Source: a virus. Taken from it: a DNA stretch of 27,827 nucleotides. The stretch is taken from positions 1 to 27,827 of the IMG/VR virus record IMGVR_UViG_3300035698_006503. One strand, 5' to 3'. Each line of letters starts with the position of its first letter. Within the stretch, counting starts at the first letter, position 1. The translations under genes were made by a program, and so were the position numbers. The notes beneath the pieces are model-generated. The model was not told the origin of the DNA. It worked only from the letters and a program-made list of their open reading frames with translations, and ran no database searches. Positions 1-7,422 of this stretch are shown here, in pieces.

Positions 1-469
1 ACGCGGCAAGGGGCGCAAGCGCTTCGCCGACGTTCCTGGTGAAATCTCGTCCCGTATCACTGCGGGGCTCGAATGTAAACTGTTTTGCACGTTCAACCGC
101 AAGCTGCTCTACTCTCTCTGCGGCTTCCGCCGTGCCGAACTCTCCTGCTGCTACTTCACGCAGGATGCCTTCGACGGCCCCCTCGATCTGGCCCAGCAGG
201 CCCGAGGTCATCCCCGTGAGCAACGAGGCACCGGTCTCCGCAGTGCCCACTGCCACCTCGGCGACCGTAGGCCCTCGTGGTGTGGGCACTGTTTCTCCCA
301 CAAAATCCTCTTGATCGCCGAACGCTTCGTGTACCTCAGTGAAAGGGTCCTCCTCTCGGGATGCCCGCGCCCGGCCTACCACCGCCGCTAGCTTTCGTGC
401 GGCATCGGTGTCCCCGGCCTTGTGTGCATTGAGAAGCGCGCGCTCTAGTTCTGGCAGGGTAGAAGGCAC
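1..469 (-). CDS. Internal virion / DNA-ejection protein, N-terminal part (runs off left edge)
   Basis: The reading frame is open from a GTG at 469 to the window edge, giving about 156 residues of an N-terminus. The GTG shares its first G with the TAG stop of the upstream gene, and the frame has no ATG near its beginning. Residues about 6-28 (ELERALLNAHKAGDTDAARK) match a motif I associate with large podovirus internal virion proteins, often lytic-transglycosylase ejection proteins. This is followed by an acidic linker and a Gly/Ala-rich, hydrophobic stretch typical of proteins that insert into or cross the host envelope during DNA injection. Its place as the last of three consecutive ejection-type genes after the tail genes fits that role. 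No catalytic domain lies within the visible part, so the enzymatic activity is inference. A tail fibre protein is a less likely alternative. Confidence 0.6.
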   Translation of the reverse strand, partial: MPSTLPELERALLNAHKAGDTDAARKLAAVVGRARASREEDPFTEVHEAFGDQEDFVGETVPTPRGPTVAEVAVGTAETGASLLTGMTSGLLGQIEGAVEGILREVAAGEFGTAEAAERVEQLAVERAKQFTFEPRSDTGRDFTRNVGEALAPLAA

Positions 470-1779
470 TAGGGCGCGCCTCCGTACTGCTGGACCAGCG
501 AGTCTATCTCGTCGGCCCCTGGGTCCACTGCCGGCGTGTCGGGAATCGTCTCCGGTATTCCGTATTTCTTAGACAAGCCGGTTCTCGACTTGAGGAGCAA
601 GCGCTGTATCTCTAGTAGGTTCTGACGGAAGCGGCCCTCGCTCTGCTTGGTTTTCAAGCTAGCAATAAACCCCTCCAGCTTAGCGCCTTCGTTTTTATCT
701 AAGCTTCCGAACGTCGCGCCGCCTTGCTTGGCGGCTACTAGGTTGGAGATGAACTGCTGACCCCTCACGGTCTCTACGTCCGCGAGCGCGTCGGCTCGGA
801 CATCCCCATCGGCAAAGGGGTTAAGGGACCCTAGTACCGTCGAAGGGTAGAACGAACTACCCTCTAGTGACCCCAGGACGTTGTCAAGCTCAGGGTTCTT
901 CAGCAGGCGGTCTATAGTGGCCACTGAGTTGTCTATGCCTAAGTTGGCGGCTTCGACCTCAGACACCTGGTCCCGCACGACTTGGTCCCGTTTGCGCTTG
1001 GTCTCTTCCAGCTCCAGCGCCATCTCGCCACGCTTGATCTCGTTTTGCTCTTTCTTTATACGGGTGTTCAGGGCTGCGACTTTCACGTTCTCGCGCGCCA
1101 CCTTGACGTCCTCCTGTATTTTGAGCGTGTCCCACCCCTGTTTGCGTAGGTCACTGACTATCTGAGCCTCTTTGAACTCAGCCTGGGTGGCGGCCTTGCC
1201 TGCGTCCGCCTGAGACTTGGTGAGCTTAGAGGGGTCGAGGGCCTTCTCTCTTCGCTCTTGCTCCAGTTTGGTAAAGGTATCTGTGAATTTATCAGTGCCC
1301 ATGATCGATGCCAGACGCATGCCCACCGCCGACTTAGCACGGTTGGGGTCTGCTTTGACGAGTTGCATCACGACGTCGGTCGCACGGGCCACTTGTTTAT
1401 TCCCGGAGGCTTCTGCCGCCCGCTTGTCCTTCTCGAGTAGCTCCATGGCGAGCCCGGGCTGTCCCGCGTCTAAGGAGGCGTACACGTCAGTGATGGCCCC
1501 CAGTCGGCTCGTCTGCTGCTCTGGACTAAGAATCTCCCACGCCTGGGTTAACTGCTTGGAGAACTGGGGGTACTTGACCACCAGGTCTGCGTAGTCCTTA
1601 GCGGAAGGCTCCCTCTTTTCGGTTATGCCCGCAAAGTCTTGCTGCATTTGGGCCATGTATTCCGCTCTCTCGCCAGAGGCCTGCTTAGCTTCTTTGATCT
1701 CGTTGATAGCACCTCCAACCTTCATGCCCTTGAGGAGGGCGTCGGTAGGGCTCTGTAGTGCCGAAAAATTGATAGGCAT
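469..1779 (-). CDS. Internal virion / DNA-ejection protein (436 aa)
   Basis: This is a complete 436-residue protein starting at an ATG that overlaps the stop of the upstream gene (TAATG), with GGAGGAAAATTCT just before it as ribosome site. The sequence is mostly helical, Ala/Gln/Lys/Glu-rich and without a signal peptide. Coiled-coil-like heptads run through about residues 185-275, and a Gly-containing patch near the C-terminus may be the membrane-active part. The N-terminal region (residues 1-60) resembles podovirus ejection proteins of the P22 gp16/gp20 functional class, which are packed in the head and expelled into the cell envelope with the DNA. Position between two other ejection-type genes supports this. 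I recognise the type by composition and context rather than a diagnostic motif, so the exact P22 equivalent is not assigned. Confidence 0.6.
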   Translation of the reverse strand: MPINFSALQSPTDALLKGMKVGGAINEIKEAKQASGERAEYMAQMQQDFAGITEKREPSAKDYADLVVKYPQFSKQLTQAWEILSPEQQTSRLGAITDVYASLDAGQPGLAMELLEKDKRAAEASGNKQVARATDVVMQLVKADPNRAKSAVGMRLASIMGTDKFTDTFTKLEQERREKALDPSKLTKSQADAGKAATQAEFKEAQIVSDLRKQGWDTLKIQEDVKVARENVKVAALNTRIKKEQNEIKRGEMALELEETKRKRDQVVRDQVSEVEAANLGIDNSVATIDRLLKNPELDNVLGSLEGSSFYPSTVLGSLNPFADGDVRADALADVETVRGQQFISNLVAAKQGGATFGSLDKNEGAKLEGFIASLKTKQSEGRFRQNLLEIQRLLLKSRTGLSKKYGIPETIPDTPAVDPGADEIDSLVQQYGGAP

Positions 1780-2394
1780 TAGAATTTTCCTCCGTAATAG
1801 GCCGCACCCACGCCGCTCAGCGCGCCGCTTGCGTCGCTCGCTGCGTTCGCCTGGGCTATGCGTGCGTTGCCTTGGTTGGTTGCGTCCGACATCAACAGGT
1901 TCCCGACCTGTCCTGCGCTCTGCATGCCCGCGTTTCCGGTAAACGATGCGGCGTTCTGACCCACACTGGTCATTCCTCCAAGGTTCGCATACTGCTGCTG
2001 GATTAACTGGCTGAGGAGCTGTGGCCTGTACTCCGCGAGAGCTGCCTGGGTGTTACCCCCTCGAAGTCCTCCGGTGGCTGACGCGTTCTGTAGTATTGCG
2101 TTCTCGCCTTGCTGGACCATGGCCCCGAACTGGGGGCCTTGTTCTATGCCGCTGATAGCCTCCTGTTGGGCGTCTGCGCCCGAAAGTCCAAGGAGCGCCT
2201 GCTGTTGCTCTAAGGACCCCTCCCCCTGCCTCAGCGTACGGGGCTAGTAGGCTCTGAAGAGCGTCGAACTGGTGCCTTTCTTCTGCTAGCGCCGCGCCTG
2301 TAGCTTTAGCAGAAGAACGGGCCGCACTCTTGGCCCCGTCCGCAGTCACTGCCGCCCCGAGCACGGCAGCCGCTGCTACCCATCCATAAGGCAT
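1779..2394 (-). CDS. DNA-ejection protein (P22 gp7-like role), broken by a one-base frameshift
   Basis: Two overlapping frames make one protein. The first begins at ATG 2394 (MPYGWVAAAAVLGAAVTADG), behind the ribosome site GGAGGG, and runs to about 2227. The second continues from about 2220 (GSLEQQQALLGLSGADAQQ) to the stop at 1779. The frame changes inside a G-rich run on the coding strand (CCCC T CCCCC at 2217-2226 on the plus strand). Deleting one G gives a 204-residue protein. The block with LQNASATGGLRGGNTQAAL and QLIQQQYANLGG is a hallmark of a common family of podovirus virion proteins thought to act in DNA transfer. An N-terminal hydrophobic Ala-rich segment and a Gly/Ala-rich tail fit a membrane-interacting ejection protein. 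The 113-residue frame from ATG 2120 alone would lack this N-terminus. Confidence 0.75.
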
Positions 2395-2960
2395 ACGCCC
2401 TCCTTACTTAATTTGTCTTGTTTAATACAGATTATCATCGAGATTTTATCCCGGCTTGATTCGTTACGGACCCAGTGCGTCACATCGTTACGGAATGCCC
2501 ATGCATCACCTGCGCTCCCTCCGACCTCGACCCCTTCGAAACAGAAATCAGCGCCAGGGTCGTTCAATACCGGGACCCAGTATTTGTCGTAATAGTCGGC
2601 ATGCCAACCCTGATCTACGTGTGGGTATATCCGCCCCCCTGGGGGGAGCTTCGTTAGGAGAACTGCACCTAGCCTACTGCCTTCTACGGCTGCCAAGAGT
2701 GCGTACGAAATGTCCTTCACGGCAGGGATGTCTTGCAGCCAGCGTGCGTCGTGCTCCTCGTTGAAAGTCGACCAGTCTTTGTCTCCCGCCACGAAGGGCG
2801 CCGGGTCGTTGTACCGTGCCCAGATATCCACCATCTCGCGGTGAGGGCCTCGGGGGTCGGCGCGCTCGCCTCTCTCCCCCCATAGGTCGCACGACTGCAG
2901 GAACTCAGCAAGAGCCGATACGTCGTAGCTAAAGGGGAGTTGGTTAATGGGCAGGGGCAC
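2376..2960 (-). CDS. 2-oxoglutarate/Fe(II)-dependent oxygenase, aspartyl/asparaginyl hydroxylase-like
   Basis: A 194-residue protein starting at GTG 2960 and overlapping the end of the upstream cupin gene by 17 bases; GAGGT 8 bases before the GTG is a plausible ribosome site. The core is a double-stranded beta-helix signature: KLPPGGRIYPHVD with the iron ligands H114 and D116, then the distal ligand H162 in DVTHWVRN. R166 or R170 is positioned to bind the 2-oxoglutarate carboxylate. The spacing and the THWVRN context resemble aspartyl/asparaginyl beta-hydroxylases found in several phage genomes. The substrate is unknown; candidates are a virion protein, a host translation factor, or a nucleotide. 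It sits between tail genes and ejection genes with a cupin as partner, a typical place for an accessory (moron-like) gene. No catalytic residue appears missing. Confidence 0.8.
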   Translation of the reverse strand: MPLPINQLPFSYDVSALAEFLQSCDLWGERGERADPRGPHREMVDIWARYNDPAPFVAGDKDWSTFNEEHDARWLQDIPAVKDISYALLAAVEGSRLGAVLLTKLPPGGRIYPHVDQGWHADYYDKYWVPVLNDPGADFCFEGVEVGGSAGDAWAFRNDVTHWVRNESSRDKISMIICIKQDKLSKEGVCLMDG

Positions 2961-3375
2961 CTATGGCCACCTCGTCTATCTTCGCGGGGTCTTTCTCGGT
3001 TGTAGCGTGTACGCAAAACCACACAACGTCCTCGAGTGCCTCGACTTGATGTTCTACCCCCGCTTTGATGTCAAGGACGGCGGGTGCGGTGTGCTTAGTC
3101 TCCACCAAAACCCCGTCTATTTCACGGGACAGCTTGCACACGCCTTTGCCTAGGAGGCTTAGGTGCGAGTAAGTGTGTCGGTGTCCCAGAGCTACGTGGC
3201 CCTTAGGTATATGGAGTTCCTTCGCATAGATATCGTCTGAAAAGTGATGCTTAACACCCATGTCAGTATCTATTGCGGAGTTTTTTATGTAATCAGGATC
3301 ATACACAGCGTTCTCTCCGGTTAGGGGGCGTTGGCTGCTGGGGGCCAGGGACTCAGCTGTATAAAATATTAGCAC
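2944..3375 (-). CDS. Small cupin-fold protein
   Basis: A 143-residue protein from GTG 3375; the purine-rich AGGGGG lies very close upstream, so an internal start is possible. A classical single cupin layout is visible: a first motif GHVALGHRHTYSH with H65, H67 and H71 as likely metal ligands, a Gly-turn (LLGKG), and a second motif around LDIKAGVEHQV with H109. Single-domain cupins bind a metal and act as dioxygenases, isomerases or small-ligand binders; nothing here identifies the substrate. The gene overlaps the following 2-oxoglutarate oxygenase, so the two metal beta-barrel proteins are translated together and may act on the same target. That pairing is inference. Confidence 0.7.
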   Translation of the reverse strand: MLIFYTAESLAPSSQRPLTGENAVYDPDYIKNSAIDTDMGVKHHFSDDIYAKELHIPKGHVALGHRHTYSHLSLLGKGVCKLSREIDGVLVETKHTAPAVLDIKAGVEHQVEALEDVVWFCVHATTEKDPAKIDEVAIGAPAH

Positions 3376-3396
3376 ACCCCCTGCGCTTACGCTAGT

Positions 3397-3729
3397 TTAA
3401 GATATCTGCCTACCCGAGGCACGTATCGTCACTCCGGTGGCGCTGGCTATCAACGAGATAAAATCCCCGGAGGCCAACGTGTGCCCTACCAGCTCAGGGA
3501 ACCGGTACACCTCCCCCGCCTGTAAGGTCTTGGTGGTGCGTATGAGGTTCGTCGGCCCTGCCGACCCCCCGCTGGGTACGAGGTTTACTGCTACGGTCAA
3601 CGCGCCCCCCGTCACATTTGACGCGGTGAATTTATCGATCAGCGTGACGACGTCAGTGGACGTGTACTCCATCGTCTGGACGGCTGGGGCGTCCTTTGAT
3701 GCTATCAGAACTGCAGCGGTCGTGGTCAT
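3397..3729 (-). CDS. Small virion-type beta protein, function unknown
   Basis: A 110-residue protein starting at ATG 3729 with AGGAGA about seven bases upstream. It is Thr/Ser/Val-rich with alternating hydrophobic residues and no Cys, suggesting a compact beta-sandwich. The pattern PTNLIRTTKTLQAGEVYRFP followed by ELVGHTLASGDFISLIA is one I associate with short structural domains in phage tail or head-fibre regions. It sits directly after the LTRKELAEFLPN-type protein and before the cupin, at the end of the tail block. A capsid or tail decoration role is inferred from composition and position. Confidence 0.5.
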   Translation of the reverse strand: MTTTAAVLIASKDAPAVQTMEYTSTDVVTLIDKFTASNVTGGALTVAVNLVPSGGSAGPTNLIRTTKTLQAGEVYRFPELVGHTLASGDFISLIASATGVTIRASGRQIS

Positions 3730-3740
3730 GTGGTTCTCTC

Positions 3741-4250
3741 CTACCAGGCCGGTATATACCGGGTGGTTCCGTTGTCATCGATGGCGACCCACTTGGTGGG
3801 GTCCCCGGCTGTTGGGGCGTTGGTTAGGGTGCCTGTCGCCGCTGCGGCCCCATCCGAGCACGTGGTGCTCGACTTGATAAGGTCGGAGGAGCTGTCGGTA
3901 ATTTGCGCGGCTACCCGGCCCCCTGTTATGTCCACCTCGTCCTCGTTCTGTGCGGACAGAGTACCAAACTCCCCTCGAGGCGCTTGGTCGTCGTCGAGAT
4001 CTTCTGCCTCCTCTTTCGACTGTCTGACCAACGTGGACACGTCCTCAGCAAGTTGAGTGAGTGCGTCAAGTGCCTCATTGGCCCTCGCGTCCGTCAAGCT
4101 GGTCAACAGCTCTAGTGCGTCTATCTGTATTTGTTGGTCTACGAAGTCGGCGGGAAGTAGGTCAAATATTTTCTCGAAGGCCCTTATGGCCCTCTGGTTG
4201 GGCAGGAATTCGGCCAGTTCTTTTCGGGTGAGGGGTCTTGGGTCTGCCAT
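3741..4250 (-). CDS. Phage virion-associated protein with helical N-domain and short beta C-domain
   Basis: A 169-residue protein from ATG 4250. Residues 7-35 (LTRKELAEFLPNQRAIRAFE) form a conserved helical segment seen in many podovirus and siphovirus proteins encoded near tail genes. It is followed by an acidic, partly coiled-coil region (residues 50-90). The C-terminus (GTLTNAPTAGDPTKWVAI to RYIPAW) is a short beta motif common at the end of phage head-fibre and tail proteins. The ribosome site is weak (GGCGGTG), suggesting coupling to the gp10-like gene that ends one base upstream. Family recognition is good, but a specific function is not known to me. Confidence 0.6.
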   Translation of the reverse strand: MADPRPLTRKELAEFLPNQRAIRAFEKIFDLLPADFVDQQIQIDALELLTSLTDARANEALDALTQLAEDVSTLVRQSKEEAEDLDDDQAPRGEFGTLSAQNEDEVDITGGRVAAQITDSSSDLIKSSTTCSDGAAAATGTLTNAPTAGDPTKWVAIDDNGTTRYIPAW

Positions 4251-4251
4251 G

Positions 4252-5655
4252 TTACACCGCCAGGGGTTCTAGTCGTGCGTTAAGCCGGGCGAAAGACAGC
4301 CTGCTGTCACTGTGCCCTCTGAACCTTTGGACCCTCCAGTTACGCATGCTTCCCTGCTGCAGCCACACGAGGCGTTTGGCCCTTTGGCCCCGGGTGCCTC
4401 CTCTTATCGCCTTGGGATTACTCCACACCTCACCGTCCAAGGTGTAGTCGGTCCACAGGGTCGAGCTCACCCCTAGCGCGTTCCGACCTGAGAGCGCGAC
4501 GAGTTCTAGTTCGTGGAACAAAGCCCCTCTCCCTTCGTTGTACGTTATCCCGGTCGAGAACTCCCAGGGCACTGCGACCCCCCAGTGGTCTGCGCTGGAG
4601 AGCGACAACAACCCTACCGCCCCGGATAGCGGATCACCTACGATCCACTTGTTGTAACAGTAGACGAGGTTCTGGGCCAAGTACCTCGTGGGCGTCCCCA
4701 GGGACCCTGAGTCCAGTGTGAACCACACCTGCTCTCCTACGAGTCGGGACGCCGCCCCGTCGAAGACTAAGGTCTTGTCGGGTAGATGTACGTAGAGGTG
4801 TTGGTGCCCACGGTCGACGCGGGCCTCTACACGTACGTCGCTAAGTTGGGCATCCGTGTACCCTTCTAGTATAAGGTCTATCTCGCGTGTTGATATTTTG
4901 GTGCTGCTACCACTCCCCCCCAGCCACACCGCATTGCCTTCATTCCTCCCTCCCCCTACGAAGACCACTGCCTCCAGGAAGACGCAGCACGAGTGGGTAC
5001 CTACGGTCCCCCTTGGTATCTGGGCGCCGTCGATGCGTTGAAAAGGGAACCCCGTCCCCCCTATATTGTCGAACACCTCGATGGTGTACCGGTTCAGCGC
5101 GTAAGGCTCATTTCGGACTTTAAGTAGCGCCTTTACGGGGTCAGGGTCTACTTCCGATGACCCGTACTTAGTGGGCAGCACAGAGAAAGGGTCGTTAAGC
5201 TCTGTGACAGGGATGAACTCCCCATCGGTGGTCATGAAATACCCGTCAACCCACATGACGTCGAGAACCACTCCTAGGTCTGTGTCGACGTTCTGCTGCA
5301 GCGTCGAACCGTCCCAGTAGAACAAGGAGCCCCCACTCGCTATGGCTAGGTAATCGAAGGAGTAATCCATACTCACCAGGCCTACGCCCCCTACATCCCC
5401 TAGTTCGAGCACGGTGCCGTCTTCGGCCACTTGAATTAGCTTAGTCCCTGACACACGGTAGCACACCCCGTTCCAGTTGATCGCGCCTCTGTCAACCCCA
5501 GGCCCGGTGGTGAGGGAGGTCACGCCCTCTGCGGGCCTCAAATACCCGCTACTTATGCCTTGGGCCACTGGCACCGGGACGAGGTTACGCGGGTATGAGA
5601 CCCTGAAATCGGAGTCCCCGCTGGTGTACACGCCGTTAAGGATAGGTACTTGCAT
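4252..5655 (-). CDS. P22 gp10-like tail hub / packaged-DNA stabilization protein
   Basis: A 467-residue protein. Although the frame is open to 5985, the extra N-terminus lies entirely inside the upstream gene and has Arg-rich shadow composition. The conserved start is MQVPILNGVYTSGDSDFR at ATG 5655, which overlaps the previous stop as TAATG. The protein matches the P22 gp10 class throughout: YPRNLVPVPVAQGISSGYLR, GPGVDRGAINWNGVCYRV, TDGEFIPVTELNDP, RIDGAQIPRGTVGTHSCCVF and a C-terminal QGSMRNWRVQRFRG. In P22, gp10 binds gp4 under the portal and closes the channel after packaging. The gp4-like factor lies three genes upstream. It appears full length with no broken motifs. Confidence 0.9.
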   Translation of the reverse strand: MQVPILNGVYTSGDSDFRVSYPRNLVPVPVAQGISSGYLRPAEGVTSLTTGPGVDRGAINWNGVCYRVSGTKLIQVAEDGTVLELGDVGGVGLVSMDYSFDYLAIASGGSLFYWDGSTLQQNVDTDLGVVLDVMWVDGYFMTTDGEFIPVTELNDPFSVLPTKYGSSEVDPDPVKALLKVRNEPYALNRYTIEVFDNIGGTGFPFQRIDGAQIPRGTVGTHSCCVFLEAVVFVGGGRNEGNAVWLGGSGSSTKISTREIDLILEGYTDAQLSDVRVEARVDRGHQHLYVHLPDKTLVFDGAASRLVGEQVWFTLDSGSLGTPTRYLAQNLVYCYNKWIVGDPLSGAVGLLSLSSADHWGVAVPWEFSTGITYNEGRGALFHELELVALSGRNALGVSSTLWTDYTLDGEVWSNPKAIRGGTRGQRAKRLVWLQQGSMRNWRVQRFRGHSDSRLSFARLNARLEPLAV

Positions 5656-6110
5656 TAGACTATAAGTCTTTGGTACTGAAATGACACCGTCATGTCGTCT
5701 GCGGAGGCATCTACGGCGGCGCGGTCCCTCACGCGTAAGGTGTACCCAGGCCCTAAGTAGCAGTCCACCGGTATAGGGGACTGTATCTCGTCGGAGGCGA
5801 ATGCGGCCTCGCGGTACGTCCCCTGGAGAAACGAGTAGTGCCTCGTCAAACTGGCGGCCTGTACGGCCGCCGCTACCGTGTCGAATATCTCGTTGCCCGC
5901 CCCGTCGAGTATCGACACCGTCATAGCCCTGTTCCCTACCGTGGCGGTGCTGATCAGAATCACGTGAATCCAGTGTATTTTCCACATCTCATTGAGGGGG
6001 ACCACCCACGTTTTGTCGCTGTCGTTGGCAGTTGCGTCGTAAGTGGACTCCAGAGGGGGGACGGATACCACCACCTCCGAGTAGTTGCCATTTTGTACGT
6101 TCTGTCTCAT
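5655..6110 (-). CDS. Virion-type structural protein next to the tail hub, function unknown
   Basis: A 151-residue protein from ATG 6110 (AGGGTGA just upstream), with its stop fused to the next start. It is beta-rich, with a WVVPLNEMWKIHWIHVI strand segment and a C-terminal DDMTVSFQYQRLIV. There is no signal peptide or membrane helix. Composition and position between the gp4-like and gp10-like genes suggest a head or tail accessory, possibly a jelly-roll decoration protein. I do not recognise a named family. Confidence 0.55.
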   Translation of the reverse strand: MRQNVQNGNYSEVVVSVPPLESTYDATANDSDKTWVVPLNEMWKIHWIHVILISTATVGNRAMTVSILDGAGNEIFDTVAAAVQAASLTRHYSFLQGTYREAAFASDEIQSPIPVDCYLGPGYTLRVRDRAAVDASADDMTVSFQYQRLIV

Positions 6111-6114
6111 GCGA

Positions 6115-6561
6115 TCACCCTACCCTGTACCATGTAAGAAGTACCGCGTCGTACTTCAGTGTGAAGAAATCATTGGCGGACAGCCCAGATGGCTCTCCGG
6201 TAACGGTGTTGGTCCCTCCGCTCACTGTCAACGTAGTGACCGCCTGGGTGCAGTTCACCAAAAACTGTTGTTTGTCTGCCGGTGCGGTCGGGAGGACTAC
6301 CGTCCCCGCCGCGTACCCTGCGACTGGTGTTAGGATCAGGTGTATATCGGCCGTGCTGTCTGTAACCGTAACGCTGAACCCTGTCGCGGACGGCGCAGAG
6401 TACTGCGTCGTGTAGCGCCTTGTCGGAAACGTTAGGTTGGCGTTCAGGTAAGTCAATAGGTCCGAGGCTGGCAGCCCTCTGTAGTCTCCTTGCGAAGTTT
6501 TCCAGAGGACAAATAAATCGCCCGCGACTACTGCGTCTGTTCTAGTTAGTCTTGTACTCAT
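6115..6561 (-). CDS. Small virion protein with phage fibre/decoration-type beta domain
   Basis: A 148-residue protein. Its ATG at 6561 overlaps the TGA of the gp4-like gene (CCATGAG). The C-terminal half has a pattern I know from phage head-fibre and tail proteins: LILTPVAGYAAGTVVLP, then QQFLVNCTQAVTTLTVSG, ending in LKYDAVLLTWYRVG. The N-terminal 40 residues (RTDAVVAGDLFVLWK) resemble short attachment peptides. It is probably a trimeric surface fibre or decoration protein; this is inferred from the motif and the neighbours. Confidence 0.55.
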   Translation of the reverse strand: MSTRLTRTDAVVAGDLFVLWKTSQGDYRGLPASDLLTYLNANLTFPTRRYTTQYSAPSATGFSVTVTDSTADIHLILTPVAGYAAGTVVLPTAPADKQQFLVNCTQAVTTLTVSGGTNTVTGEPSGLSANDFFTLKYDAVLLTWYRVG

Positions 6562-7043
6562 GGTTTAAACTCCAGCGCGTCTACCGGCGCGGTGATGATG
6601 CCGTCGTCGGCTGGTTGAAGGAACGGGTCCCCGTCGTTTCGCCAAGGCTTGTTTCCTGCGCCAGAGGGGGCGGTCGAGGGGAACTTCATCTCGTTGGGCA
6701 TGGCTGCTTTGATCAAGAGCTCGTTATAGGCAGCCTTGGCCGACCGCTTAGTGTCCGGCGACACTACCTTGCCCACCGTGGGCGCGAGTCGTATCGCTAA
6801 ATTGAGGTACACGCACTCGTTCGCCCGGTCCGGTATGCCTGTGACCGTATCTAGGTCTGAACTGCTAGGGGTACTAGGGAGGGGGTAGGAGAGGTGTATG
6901 CCTCGGCCGTTCAGCGTCGCCATGTAGGAGTCTAAACGACGGAGCGCCGCCTGCATTTGCTCTGGCTCTAAGTCGAATGCGTACCCTGCGTAACCGATCT
7001 CCTCGAACGCCTGTTCGACAAACTGTCGTTTAGTCCAACCCAT
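6558..7043 (-). CDS. P22 gp4-like head-to-tail connector (tail accessory factor)
   Basis: A 161-residue protein from ATG 7043, behind AGGAG at a six-base spacing. It matches the P22 tail accessory factor gp4 class: MGWTKRQFVEQAFEEIG at the start, a helical EPEQMQAALRRLDSYMATLN segment, YLNLAIRLAPTVGK, and the SGAGNKPWRNDGDPFL block near the C-terminus. Length agrees with the family. In P22, twelve copies of gp4 bind the portal ring first and create the platform for gp10; P22 gp4 is also reported to have muralytic activity, which I cannot judge here. Confidence 0.88.
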   Translation of the reverse strand: MGWTKRQFVEQAFEEIGYAGYAFDLEPEQMQAALRRLDSYMATLNGRGIHLSYPLPSTPSSSDLDTVTGIPDRANECVYLNLAIRLAPTVGKVVSPDTKRSAKAAYNELLIKAAMPNEMKFPSTAPSGAGNKPWRNDGDPFLQPADDGIITAPVDALEFKP

Positions 7044-7046
7044 ACG

Positions 7047-7379
7047 TTACTCCTGGGAGTGTGCGGCGAGAATCTCCTCGATCTTTCGAAGTAAAGTCTC
7101 GTCTTTGATGTTACTAGGGAATTGGATCCCCAGCAAGGTTGCTTTTTCTTCCAGCTCAGCGCGATTCGGCGCGGCGTCTTCAGGCTCAGCTTCGGGCTCC
7201 AGGGGGCTTACTAACTTGAAGTCTTCCGGCGCTTCCTGTGCTAAGGGTAGCGTAGGGAACCACCCGGCGCCAATCGCGGCGACGAGCTGCGCTTCGTCTA
7301 GCGCTTCACGGTACGCGTAGGTGCCTCCCGCGCACGCATGGGTGCCTGGGCAGCGGTATACTAGTGTTGGGAAATCCAT
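7047..7379 (-). CDS. Small protein with CxxxxC N-domain and LEM/HeH-like C-terminal domain
   Basis: A 110-residue protein from ATG 7379 with GGAG upstream. The N-terminus (YRCPGTHACAGGTYAYR) has two Cys and a turn-rich segment seen in small phage proteins of unknown function that precede head-completion genes. An acidic Pro/Glu linker follows, then a helix-extension-helix-like C-terminal domain (LEEKATLLGIQFPSNIKDE), which in phages can bind nucleic acid or other virion parts. It lies between the decoration gene and the gp4-like gene. Function is not established. Confidence 0.6.
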   Translation of the reverse strand: MDFPTLVYRCPGTHACAGGTYAYREALDEAQLVAAIGAGWFPTLPLAQEAPEDFKLVSPLEPEAEPEDAAPNRAELEEKATLLGIQFPSNIKDETLLRKIEEILAAHSQE

Positions 7380-7398
7380 ACAATACTCCGGTAAGAGG

Positions 7399-7416
7399 GG
7401 AGGCCCAAGGGCCTCC
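7399..7416 (-). terminator. Strong hairpin after the decoration gene (terminator or RNA processing hairpin)
   Basis: A perfect 8-base inverted repeat GGAGGCCC-AA-GGGCCTCC lies just after the stop of the 7423-8070 gene. On the coding strand it is followed by CCTCTTACC, only a weak T-rich tail. It sits about 20 bases before the next start codon, so it could be a partial terminator lowering expression of downstream genes, or an mRNA-stabilising hairpin. Confidence 0.5.
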
Positions 7417-7422
7417 GCCTGG

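Noticed and set aside
2217-2226. Programmed frameshift in the ejection protein
   Set aside because: No slippery heptamer or downstream structure was recognised, and five similar indels elsewhere make error the simpler explanation; kept only as an open alternative.
5656-5985. N-terminal extension of the gp10-like protein to 5985
   Set aside because: The extra part overlaps a real gene in another frame, has Arg-rich shadow composition, and the conserved family start is at 5655.
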